NCBI RefSeq assembly: GCF_041197575.1 | Contig: NZ_JBDKXB010000010.1 | Location: 58,181-122,180, forward strand | Source of the DNA: Thioalkalicoccus limnaeus | GTDB lineage: Bacteria; Pseudomonadota; Gammaproteobacteria; Chromatiales; Chromatiaceae | Reading direction: 5' to 3' | DNA: 64,000 nt | Part shown: positions 24,168 to 32,365 of the stretch, one piece after another | How the letters are laid out: each line of letters opens with the position of its first letter | Position numbering within the stretch: the stretch's first letter is position 1 | The notes under the pieces: model-generated | The model's database searches: none | The model's input: only the letters and a program-made list of their open reading frames with translations | What the model was told of the DNA's origin: nothing | Program-made: the position numbers and the translations under genes

Positions 24168-25820
24168 ATGAGCCCGGTGGCATTGCTGAATTACAAGAGC
24201 CGCGAACGCCAGCTTTGGCGTTTTCATGGCGGCATCCATATCCCGGACGAAAAGGCCCTGTCGAAGGAACGGCCCGCCGCGCAGGCACCGATCCCCCGGT
24301 TCCTGGTCCTGCCGTTGCAGCAGCACATCGGCGCGATCGCGAAACCGAAGGTCGCGGTCGGCGATCGGGTGTTGGCGGGACAGAGGATCGCCGACCCCGT
24401 CGGCTATGTCAGCGCCGCGATCCACGCATCGAGCTCCGGTGTCGTGGTCGCGATCGAGGACCGGCCGGTCGCGCACCCGTCGGGCCTGCCAGCGCCCTGC
24501 ATCGTCATCGAGACCGACGGCGAGGATGCCGCGGTCGAACAATTGCCCCCGATCGTCGATTACCGACATGTCGAACGGGCCCTGCTGCGCGAGCGGATCC
24601 GTGAATGCGGCATCGTCGGCCTGGGCGGGGCGACCTTCCCGACGAGCGTCAAGGTGAATCCTGGCCACGATCAGCCGATCGAGACGTTGGTCATCAATGG
24701 CGTCGAGTGCGAGCCGTACATCACCTGTGATGACCTGCTGATGCAGACGCGCGCCGTCGACGTCATCGAAGGTGTGCGGATCCTGCACCACCTGCTCGGT
24801 GTCCGCGCGTGTCTGATCGGCGTCGAGGACAACAAGCCCGAAGCCCTGGCGGCACTGCGCATGGCCCTCGCCGACAGCGACATGGCCGACTGCACCGAGG
24901 TCGTCACGATCCCGACCCGTTATCCGAGCGGCGGCGAGCGTCAGCTGATCAGGATTCTGACCGGCAAGGAGGTCCCGACCGATGGCATCCCGGCGCAGAT
25001 CGGCGTCGTGTGCCAGAACGTCAGCACGACGGTCGCCATCGCCGAGGCGGTCCTCGACGGCAAGCCGCTGATCTCCCGTCTCGTTACCGTGACCGGTCGG
25101 GCGATCAGCGAGCCGCGCAACCTGCTGGTGCGGATCGGCACGCCGGCGAACGAGCTGATCGATTTCTGCGGCGGGTATCGCGAGGCACCGCGCAAACTCA
25201 TCAGCGGTGGCCCGATGATGGGTGTGCAACTGGCGAGCGACCAGGTGCCGGTCACCAAAGGCGTGAACTGCCTGCTCGCCCTGACCGCCGACGAGGCCCC
25301 CGACCCCGGGCCGCCGCTGGCCTGCATCCGCTGCGGGCGCTGCGCCGAGGTCTGCCCCGCCAACCTGCTGCCGCAGCAGATCTATTGGCATGCGCGGGCC
25401 AAGGACCTCGACAAGGTCCAGGACTACAACCTGTTCGATTGCATCGAGTGCGGCTGTTGTGCCCATGTTTGCCCGTCGCACATCCCGCTCGTTCAGTATT
25501 ATCGCTTCGCGAAGACGGCGAGCTGGGCGCGCGATCAGGAGGCGCGGCAGGCCGAACATGCGCGCGCCCGTCACGCGGCGAAGCAGGCGCGGCTCGAACG
25601 CGTCGAGCGCGAAAGGCAGGCCAAGCTGCGCCAGAAGGCCGAGGCGGTGCGCGACAAGCCTGCCGGGGCCGGGACGGCCCCCTGCACCGAGCCGAAGGCG
25701 GCGATCGAGGCGGCCAAGCAACGCGCCGCGGCCAAGCGGGCCGCCGCTGGCCAGGATGCCGCGGCGCCGGCGCAAGCAGGCGCGGTGCGGCCGGAAAAGG
25801 AACGACTTACACAGGACTGA
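24168..25820 (+). CDS. rnfC: Electron transport complex subunit RnfC (NADH- and Fe-S-binding)
   Basis: This is the cytoplasmic NADH-dehydrogenase-like subunit, related to the 51-kDa subunit of complex I. The 550-residue protein has the Gly-rich nucleotide/FMN region GLGGATFPTSVKV and VINGVECEPYITCDD. Two 4Fe-4S motifs are CIRCGRCAEVCP and CIECGCCAHVCP. After about residue 450 comes an Ala/Lys/Arg/Glu-rich helical tail (for example ARARHAAKQARLERVERERQ), a feature also seen in E. coli RsxC though longer there. It precedes rnfD by nine bases. Confidence 0.96.
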   Translation: MSPVALLNYKSRERQLWRFHGGIHIPDEKALSKERPAAQAPIPRFLVLPLQQHIGAIAKPKVAVGDRVLAGQRIADPVGYVSAAIHASSSGVVVAIEDRPVAHPSGLPAPCIVIETDGEDAAVEQLPPIVDYRHVERALLRERIRECGIVGLGGATFPTSVKVNPGHDQPIETLVINGVECEPYITCDDLLMQTRAVDVIEGVRILHHLLGVRACLIGVEDNKPEALAALRMALADSDMADCTEVVTIPTRYPSGGERQLIRILTGKEVPTDGIPAQIGVVCQNVSTTVAIAEAVLDGKPLISRLVTVTGRAISEPRNLLVRIGTPANELIDFCGGYREAPRKLISGGPMMGVQLASDQVPVTKGVNCLLALTADEAPDPGPPLACIRCGRCAEVCPANLLPQQIYWHARAKDLDKVQDYNLFDCIECGCCAHVCPSHIPLVQYYRFAKTASWARDQEARQAEHARARHAAKQARLERVERERQAKLRQKAEAVRDKPAGAGTAPCTEPKAAIEAAKQRAAAKRAAAGQDAAAPAQAGAVRPEKERLTQD

Positions 25821-25829
25821 GATCCAACG

Positions 25830-26870
25830 ATGCCAGGAACCATCATCTCGTCGCCCCACGGCGCGCGCGTCAATCGCGTCGACTGGATCATGCTTCAGGT
25901 CATCGCGGCCCTGATTCCGGGTATCGCGGTCATGATCTGGTTCTTCGGTTGGGGCCTTTTGATCAACATCGCGTTGGCGATCGTCGTGGCCGTTGCGGCC
26001 GAGGCCTTGGTCATGAAGCTGCGCGGCCGGCCCGCCTGGCCGGCGGTCCGCGACCTGAGCGCCGTCGTGACCGCGATCCTGCTCGCGCTCGCACTGCCGC
26101 CGTCGCTGCCCTGGTGGTTGACGGTGCTCGGCGTCTTGTTTGCGATCGTCATCGTCAAGCAGCTCTATGGCGGTCTCGGGTACAACCCGTTCAATCCGGC
26201 GATGGCCGGTTATGTCTTTCTGCTGATCTCGTACCCGGTGGCCGTGACCTCCTGGCTGCCGCCGCTGGTCGCGGTCGAGCACCATCTGACCTTCATCGAT
26301 TCGGCCCGGATGATCTTCCTCGGTCTGCCGCCGCCGGGGCTCGCCTGGGATGCGGTGACGATGGCGACGCCGCTCGACACGATGCGCGCGGCCCTCGGCG
26401 AGGGCCAGACCATCGACCAGATCCAGCGCAGTCCGCTGTGGGGCGAGTACGGCGGCCTCGGCTGGGAGTGGGTCGCCGTCGCCTTCCTGCTCGGCGGCCT
26501 GTTCCTGCTGTGGCGGCGCGTCATCACCTGGCACATTCCCGTATCCATGCTCGGTGCGCTGGCCCTGATGGCGGGGCTTTTCTGGCTGATCGACCCGCAG
26601 ACGCACCCATCGCCGCTGTTTCATCTGCTGAGCGGGGCCGCGATCGTCGGGGCCTTCTTCATCGCGACGGATCCAGTCACCGCCTGCACGACCAAGCGCG
26701 GCCAGTTGATCTTCGGCGCCTGCATCGGGGTGCTGGTGTTCGTGATCCGCACCTGGGGCGGTTATCCGGACGCCGTCGCCTTCGCCGTGCTGCTGATGAA
26801 CATCGGCGCGCCGATGATCGAGCATTTCACGCAGCCAAGGGCCTTTGGCCATGAGAGGGGTCGCGGATGA
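25830..26870 (+). CDS. rnfD: Electron transport complex subunit RnfD (membrane flavoprotein)
   Basis: A 346-residue polytopic subunit homologous to NqrB. The family motif YNPFNPAMAGYVF is present. The segment TMATPLDTM near residue 180 fits the threonine that carries covalent FMN. Nine or ten hydrophobic helices are visible, with a loop of about 80 residues containing the flavin site. Its stop overlaps the rnfG start by four bases (ATGA), so the two are translationally coupled. Confidence 0.96.
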   Translation: MPGTIISSPHGARVNRVDWIMLQVIAALIPGIAVMIWFFGWGLLINIALAIVVAVAAEALVMKLRGRPAWPAVRDLSAVVTAILLALALPPSLPWWLTVLGVLFAIVIVKQLYGGLGYNPFNPAMAGYVFLLISYPVAVTSWLPPLVAVEHHLTFIDSARMIFLGLPPPGLAWDAVTMATPLDTMRAALGEGQTIDQIQRSPLWGEYGGLGWEWVAVAFLLGGLFLLWRRVITWHIPVSMLGALALMAGLFWLIDPQTHPSPLFHLLSGAAIVGAFFIATDPVTACTTKRGQLIFGACIGVLVFVIRTWGGYPDAVAFAVLLMNIGAPMIEHFTQPRAFGHERGRG

Positions 26871-28030
26871 AACGATCGCGGATCTTCATTGCGGGCTTCA
26901 TCCTCTGGGCCTTCGCGATCGTCGGCGTCGGCCTGGTCGCGATCACCCAGGCGATGACGGTCGATCGGATCGCCGTGAACGAGCGCGAGGCCTTGCTCAG
27001 CAAGCTGCGCGCGATCATCCCGGCAGTGCCGATCGAAAACGACCCCTTGAGCGATGTCATCGAGGTCAGCGCCCCGGAACTGCTAGGAGGGGCCACAACC
27101 CGCGTCTATCGGGTCGTTAGCGCCGGTGAACCCGTTGCGGTGATCCTGGATCCGAAGGTTCCGGATGGCTACGCCGGCCCGATCCGGCTCCTGGTCTCGG
27201 TGCTCGCCGATGGCCGTCTTGGCGGTGTGCGGGTCGTCTCGCACCACGAGACGCCGGGACTCGGTGACAAGATCGAGGAACGCAAGTCCGACTGGGTTCA
27301 CGACTTCGCCGGTCGGTCGCTGGGCGACCCGGCGCCGGAACTCTGGGCCGTCAAGCGCGATGGCGGAATCTTCGATCAGTTCACCGGGGCGACCATCACG
27401 CCCCGCTCGATCGTCCGAGCGGTCAAGAAGACCCTCGACTATGTCGACGCCGAAGCCGAACACCTGTTCGCGATGATCTCCGATGACGAACCCCCGGCGC
27501 CACCCAAGGACGCCTCGGGCGAGTCGATGTCTGACGAGGCGGCCGGGTCGCCCCAGCCCGCGATTCCCGCCTCGAGCGCCGACGAAGACGGCGGACTCGA
27601 ACACGAGATCCTGGACGAGCCGGCCTCGGCGCCGCGCGACGCCGCTGCCGAGCCGGCCCCGTACCCGATCCCCGAGCCATTCGAGGCCGAGCGCGAACCC
27701 GCGGAAGGCCCGGCCCAGAAGGAGCCGGCCTCCCCGACGCAGGAGCCCGCCACCGATCCACCCGGGCACCCGACCGCCGAACCGATCGACACGGACCGCG
27801 AAAGTGAAGGCGCGGGAGGCCCGGTTCAGCAGGGGCAAGCCTCTGCGCTGCGTGACGATGCCGCCGAACCGCCGGCGCAGCCGCCGACCATCGCGAGCCA
27901 AGAACCGATCGCCAGCGACCCGATCCCACCCGCCGAACCGGCCCTTGAGACGCCGGTCTCCGCGCCGATCTCATCCGATCAACCTGAGCCCGAGACGCCG
28001 ATCTCCGCGACCGGCCCGGAGACCGACTGA
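26867..28030 (+). CDS. rnfG: Electron transport complex subunit RnfG with an extended acidic Pro/Glu/Ala-rich tail
   Basis: The first 205 residues are a normal RnfG: one N-terminal membrane helix, then the periplasmic FMN-binding domain. That domain has HHETPGLGDKIEE and the covalent flavinylation site FTGATITPRS. The remaining roughly 180 residues (about 206-387) are unlike RnfG proteins I know, which end near 200-220 residues. They are low-complexity, strongly acidic and rich in P, E, A, D and S, with no hydrophobic stretch, so a long disordered periplasmic tail is predicted. The tail reads in the same frame to a single stop and keeps the GC-rich codon style of its neighbours. rnfE overlaps the stop by one base (TGATG). 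Confidence 0.93.
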   Translation: MKRSRIFIAGFILWAFAIVGVGLVAITQAMTVDRIAVNEREALLSKLRAIIPAVPIENDPLSDVIEVSAPELLGGATTRVYRVVSAGEPVAVILDPKVPDGYAGPIRLLVSVLADGRLGGVRVVSHHETPGLGDKIEERKSDWVHDFAGRSLGDPAPELWAVKRDGGIFDQFTGATITPRSIVRAVKKTLDYVDAEAEHLFAMISDDEPPAPPKDASGESMSDEAAGSPQPAIPASSADEDGGLEHEILDEPASAPRDAAAEPAPYPIPEPFEAEREPAEGPAQKEPASPTQEPATDPPGHPTAEPIDTDRESEGAGGPVQQGQASALRDDAAEPPAQPPTIASQEPIASDPIPPAEPALETPVSAPISSDQPEPETPISATGPETD

Positions 28031-28749
28031 TGCCGACGCGTGATCGCTACCGCAACCTGTTCCGCGATGGGCTCTGGGGCAACAACCAGGCCCTCGTCGC
28101 GCTCCTCGGGCTCTGCCCACTGCTGGCCGTCACCACGACCGCGACCAATGGCCTGGGCATGGGGCTGGCCACGATGGCCGTGCTGATCCTGTCGAACGCC
28201 ACCGTCTCGCTGATCCGCAACCTGGTGCGGCCCGAAGTGCGTCTGCCGGTGTTCGTGCTAGTCATCGCCTCGTTCGTCACGATCGTCGAGTTGACGATGA
28301 AGGCCTACTTCTTCGAGCTGTATCATGTCCTCGGACTCTTCATCCCGCTGATCGTGACCAATTGCCTGATCATCGGCCGGGCCGAGGCCTTCGCCTCGAA
28401 GAACCACCTGGACCGCGCGGTGCTCGATGGCGTCGCGATGGGGCTCGGCTTCCTGCTGGTGTTGACGCTGCTCGGCGGGATCCGCGAGTTGGCCGGGCAG
28501 GGGACGCTTTTCTACCAGGCCGACTTGATGTTCGGGGAGCTCGCGAAGGATTTCGACCTGAGTCTGGGCCCGGATTTCCAGGGCGCGCTGATCGCGATCC
28601 TGCCGCCGGGGGCCTTCCTGTTCCTCGGTTTCATGATCGCGCTGAAGAATCTGTTCGACCAACGCGCCCGGCGCCGTCGCGCCGCCCGCACGTCAGAGGT
28701 CGTGCCCGGCGGCGCAGTCGGTGCGGAGAAACCCCAGGTCTTGGCGTGA
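28030..28749 (+). CDS. rnfE: Electron transport complex subunit RnfE
   Basis: This 239-residue membrane subunit is homologous to RnfA but with the opposite topology. The conserved segments NNQALVALLGLCPLLAVT and FIPLIVTNCLIIGRAEAFAS carry the cysteines of the intramembrane Fe-S site. It has six hydrophobic helices and a basic C-terminal tail (DQRARRRRAARTSEV). It completes the rnfABCDGE set; no rnfH or regulator gene follows. A hairpin at 28973-28991 is the first candidate terminator. Confidence 0.96.
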   Translation: MPTRDRYRNLFRDGLWGNNQALVALLGLCPLLAVTTTATNGLGMGLATMAVLILSNATVSLIRNLVRPEVRLPVFVLVIASFVTIVELTMKAYFFELYHVLGLFIPLIVTNCLIIGRAEAFASKNHLDRAVLDGVAMGLGFLLVLTLLGGIRELAGQGTLFYQADLMFGELAKDFDLSLGPDFQGALIAILPPGAFLFLGFMIALKNLFDQRARRRRAARTSEVVPGGAVGAEKPQVLA

Positions 28750-29530
28750 CGTGTTGTGGGGGCCATACGTGCCGGTGGGATCGATGGGTGCCGAAGCGCT
28801 CGCACGGTATCGGCACGACACCCCGCGAACGCATCCTCGTCGGCTCTGCGGCGAGATCCCTTTCGGCGACGGCCGCTGAGCGCCTCGGTGAACTCGATTG
28901 ATCGCGTCTGGCCCTGCTTCAAGCCCTATGGCTCGATCCCGAATCGATGCGAGCCCTGAGACGTTGATGCGCATCCCGGTCTCGCCGGGATCCTTCGCTG
29001 CGGCAGGGTTGTGAATTCATCAGGTCATTGCGATCCACGGCGGCACTCATCCGTGTGTCATGCTGCTTGAGGCCAAATGGGTTGCGGCCCGAGGAGACTC
29101 GGCGAGGGGATTTGCCCGATCTGCGTGACTAGGTCCGATCGCGCGACGTAGCAGTTGTTGATGGCGATGCCGAATGATGCCCCTTCGGGCCTGCATCGCC
29201 GCCTTGAGTTCCGCGGAGGTCATGGACACCTTAGCGACGGTGTTGCCGCGTAACGAAGATGTGCGCGAGGCGCGGCGTGTGATCATCAAGCTCGCACTGA
29301 ACGCCGCGCCGAATAATGGTACGCTGAGGCTTTGCCGCACGACAGTATCTGGGCAGGGCGACAAGTCCGCGTTGGCTGCGCGAGCTTTGGAGCGTGCGGT
29401 GGAGGAGGGCCGGCAAGGTCCCTCGTCCGTCGCTTGGTCTGCGGTGAGGGCCGGCTGCGCGACCGCCATGATTCTTCGTCCGCTACTCAACGTGCTTTGG
29501 CTGACTGGCCCTAAGGACTTGAGAAACTCC
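28750..29530. other. 781-base gap with no convincing gene
   Basis: Between rnfE and the ATPase gene I see no complete coding sequence. Composition is more mixed than in the flanking genes. The minus strand near 29058-29220 reads AINNCYVARSDLVTQIGQIP in one frame, while an adjacent frame holds SMTSAELKAAMQARRG. This may be a frameshifted remnant of an unidentified gene. A terminator-like hairpin lies at 28973-28991. Open frames on both strands across 29174-29530 look non-genuine: they have no ribosome binding site and no recognisable domain. Confidence 0.4.
28973..28991 (+). terminator. Candidate rnf operon terminator
   Basis: ATCCCGG (28973-28979), loop TCTCG and CCGGGAT (28985-28991) form a perfect 7-base stem about 220 bases after rnfE. 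The following bases are CCTTCGCTG, without a real T-run, so assignment is tentative. Confidence 0.35.
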
Positions 29531-31771
29531 ATGTATGAACGCTTTTTCGGACTGACCCGCGACCCCTTTCGGCTGACGCCGGATCCAAAGTGTTGTTTTG
29601 GACACCGACACTACGCGAAGGCTCGGGTCTACATCGACTATGCGCTGCATCGCGGCGAAGGTTTCGTGATGATTACCGGTCGGCCTGGCACCGGGAAGAC
29701 AACCTTGGCGATGGATCTGATCGACAAGACCGCCGGAAGCAACGTGAAGGTCGTGCTGGTGGTCAGTTCGCAGTTGGATGCGGAAGATTTGCTGCGTATG
29801 ACGGCCTTCATGTCTGATTTGGATGTGCAATCCCCACATAAGGCGGACATCTTGCAGCGACTGATCGACTTCCTGGTGCGGCATAGGCAGCAGGGGCGGC
29901 GGGTTTTGCTGGTTATCGATGAGGCGCAGGATCTGTCGGTCGCCGCGTTGGAGGAGCTGCGATTGCTGACCAACCTTCAGCATCGCGGCGAGCCGCTGGT
30001 GCCGGTCGTTCTCCTGGGCCAGGAGTCCCTGCGCGACCTCGTCCGACGGCCGGGGATGGAGCAGGTGCATCAGCGTATCGTCGCGGCCTGGCATCTGGCG
30101 CCGCTCGATCCGTCAGAGACTGTTGAGTACGTGCGTTTTCGTTTGGAACGTGCCGGCTGGCGCGGTGAACCCTCGTTCGATCCCGGTGTGCTGCGGTCCG
30201 TCTACGAGTTCAGCCAAGGTGTGCCGCGACGGATCAACCTTGTCTGCGGCCGGCTCCTGCTGCACGCCTTCGGCGAGGAGCGGCGGCTGGTGACCGCCGC
30301 CGACGTGGAGGTGGTCCTTGCAGAACTGGCAGAGGAGGGGTTGGGGCCGCCGGAGGCTGCGACGGCCTCTAATCGCCCGCCCGCGGCCACTGAGGAGCAC
30401 CCCGAGGGCAGTATCGATTGGAGCCAGATCGATCAAGGTCTCGCGTGGGCCGAGCCGATTTCCACCGCATCATGCGCAGGTGTGTCCGAATCACCGGCGT
30501 TCGCCGAGCGGGCCGATACACCTGTACCGCAACAGGTCGAGGATTTCATGAGGTCTCAGGCGGCGGCGCCAGCCGAGAAGGAGCTCGGATCGTCAGGGAT
30601 CGTAGCGGCTGAGCACGTCGCCGAGGCTGGCAACGACCCGCCGCGCGCGAAGAAGAACCCGCACTACTGGGCGTGGGCTACGCTCGGGCTCGTTGTGCTG
30701 ACTACCGTAGGTCTTGGCGCGCTCTTGGATCCCGCTGTGTGGGTGGATGTCCGGAACAGGGCTGAAACGGGAGCGCGGAACCTGACGGGCGAGGGGGCTG
30801 AGGGATGGGAGCTGGGCGCCCCGCGGCTCATCGGTGAATCGGATCTGCTGGAAGCGGAGCGTTTGCCCCTGGAGCCGGCGCCCTCTCCTTCGGCCGCCAG
30901 ACAGTGGGTCGCAGAGGCAGTCGGCTCACCGCCGATTGCGAAGGAGACGGAGACCCTGGCGACGGACCCTGCGCCGGCGGTGGATCCGGGTCTCCTCGTG
31001 GGCGCCGTGTCGGCACCGGATCGTGCTCCACGCTCGCCGGGTAGCGATGATACACCCTTGATGTCGGTCGTCGATGTAGCCGATGCCGATGGGCCGTTTG
31101 CGTTAAGCGAACCGAATGACCGGGGTGCTGACCCCGTGGCGATCCTCCACGAGGATTCTCGAGTGACAAGCGAGTCGCACGAGACAAGCGGGTCGCGGAC
31201 CACGGTCGATGACCGATTTTTGGACCAGGTGCCCGAATCACCGGCCGTTTTGGAGTCGGATCGTGCGGATTGGATGGTCGAAGAGTCGGTGGTCGAAGGG
31301 GCAGCGGTGTCGGGGGCTTCTGCCGAAGATGAGCCCCAACTCTCTGTGCCCCCGGATGCGGTGGCCGAATCGGCCGCTGATCTTCGCCCGGATGATGAGG
31401 GCGCTGCCACTATCGGCGAGGGCCAGATCGTGCGGGTCCTGTTCGGCTGGAACAGCGCCCGCATCGAGCCGGACTTCGAGCCGGATCTCGCATCGGTCAT
31501 TGACGCGGCGATGCGCTCCGATGCCAGCCTCATCAAGATTGTTGGTTACACGGATCGGCAGGGGGATCCTCTCTACAACCAATTGCTGTCGCAGCAACGA
31601 GCCCAGGCCGTTTCCGATTACCTGGCGGAGCATGGCATTTCGCGCGACCGGCACCGGGTCGAAGGGCGTGGCCCCCGTGAATCCAATGGCGATACGGTGG
31701 CTCCAAGCTCGGAGATCGAACCGCAGGATCGTATGGTAGAGGTCTCGGTGCTTCCGAAGCTGTCCATGTGA
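29531..31771 (+). CDS. ExeA/GspA-like AAA ATPase fused to a transmembrane helix and OmpA-like C-terminal domain
   Basis: A 746-residue fusion. Residues 1-290 are an ExeA-type (also PEP-CTERM/XrtA-associated) AAA ATPase. It starts MYERFFGLTRDPFRLTPDP, with Walker A GRPGTGKTT (about 50-58), Walker B VLLVIDEAQD (about 124-133) and sensor region GVPRRINLVCGR. A linker leads to one membrane helix (WAWATLGLVVLTTVGLGALL, about 378-398). About 230 acidic, low-complexity residues follow, then an OmpA-like domain (about 629-746) with GYTDRQGDPLYNQLLSQQRA and a final R in QDRMVEV. ExeA proteins in type II secretion carry other peptidoglycan-binding modules, so linking cytoplasmic ATPase and cell wall is plausible. 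Codon use is more mixed than in neighbours, hinting at separate ancestry. I chose the ATG at 29531 because the family N-terminus begins there. Confidence 0.85.
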   Translation: MYERFFGLTRDPFRLTPDPKCCFGHRHYAKARVYIDYALHRGEGFVMITGRPGTGKTTLAMDLIDKTAGSNVKVVLVVSSQLDAEDLLRMTAFMSDLDVQSPHKADILQRLIDFLVRHRQQGRRVLLVIDEAQDLSVAALEELRLLTNLQHRGEPLVPVVLLGQESLRDLVRRPGMEQVHQRIVAAWHLAPLDPSETVEYVRFRLERAGWRGEPSFDPGVLRSVYEFSQGVPRRINLVCGRLLLHAFGEERRLVTAADVEVVLAELAEEGLGPPEAATASNRPPAATEEHPEGSIDWSQIDQGLAWAEPISTASCAGVSESPAFAERADTPVPQQVEDFMRSQAAAPAEKELGSSGIVAAEHVAEAGNDPPRAKKNPHYWAWATLGLVVLTTVGLGALLDPAVWVDVRNRAETGARNLTGEGAEGWELGAPRLIGESDLLEAERLPLEPAPSPSAARQWVAEAVGSPPIAKETETLATDPAPAVDPGLLVGAVSAPDRAPRSPGSDDTPLMSVVDVADADGPFALSEPNDRGADPVAILHEDSRVTSESHETSGSRTTVDDRFLDQVPESPAVLESDRADWMVEESVVEGAAVSGASAEDEPQLSVPPDAVAESAADLRPDDEGAATIGEGQIVRVLFGWNSARIEPDFEPDLASVIDAAMRSDASLIKIVGYTDRQGDPLYNQLLSQQRAQAVSDYLAEHGISRDRHRVEGRGPRESNGDTVAPSSEIEPQDRMVEVSVLPKLSM

Positions 31772-32365
31772 TGCCCAAACCGCGACCTGGCATCGGCGTG
31801 ATTGCTGGTCCGTGCCACCGTTGGACGGAAACTCAGACGGCCGCACGAACAGATATCGAGGGCCGGGTATATCTTGATCTGGGCGGGTTTGGCCTGACTG
31901 GCTGTGCGCATGAGCAGAGCGCGCCGGTCCGAACGACGGAAAGTTTCAGTAAAGGTGGCATCGACCGGGGAGGGTCGCTCACAGCTACCACCAGTTGTCG
32001 GTGATGCCCCGGCGGCACAGCCGTGGACAGGCCAGCTGCGCAAACAGGGGGGCGAGCAGGCTTGAATGCCCACCGACACCTTCTCCTCTGTGGTGAACGA
32101 CTGGGTGCATGCCGAGGTCGGATTTCGACAAGCGGAGGAGCGCGTCAAGTCCGGTTAGCGGGATGTTGGTGGACTACAGCTCCTTGCCGTTCCAGCCGAG
32201 TTCATTGGGGCGCGGGCAGTCGACGCCGGGGTGCGTGAGCCGGGTGCCGCCGGTGGATTGCCAGTGCTTGGGTTCTGCTTGTGTCCTAGATGGCCTCGAT
32301 TCTGCAGTCTTGGCCTGCCTCGAGGCTCTTCTCTTTCAGCCGCCCGATCACGGGGGACCGACTTG
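31772..32365. other. 594-base gap with no convincing gene
   Basis: Short open frames exist on both strands, but none has a ribosome binding site plus recognisable protein pattern. The plus strand has a short frame starting MPTDTFSSVVNDWVHAEV (from about 32069) that stops after about 30 codons. I could not match it to a transposase or other family. It may be the leader region of the large membrane protein gene or degraded DNA. Confidence 0.35.

Noticed and set aside
23142..26852. A 1236-codon minus-strand open frame opposite rnfABCD
   Set aside because: It spans several real genes on the other strand and shows no domain; it is a codon-bias shadow.
29174..29530. N-terminal extension of the ATPase-OmpA fusion
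   Set aside because: ExeA-type ATPases begin with a conserved MYERFFGL-like start, found at 29531; the upstream part has no recognisable domain or ribosome binding site.
31772..32365. Degraded transposase or insertion sequence
   Set aside because: No DDE or HTH motif and no terminal inverted repeats or target duplication could be found; only short frames.
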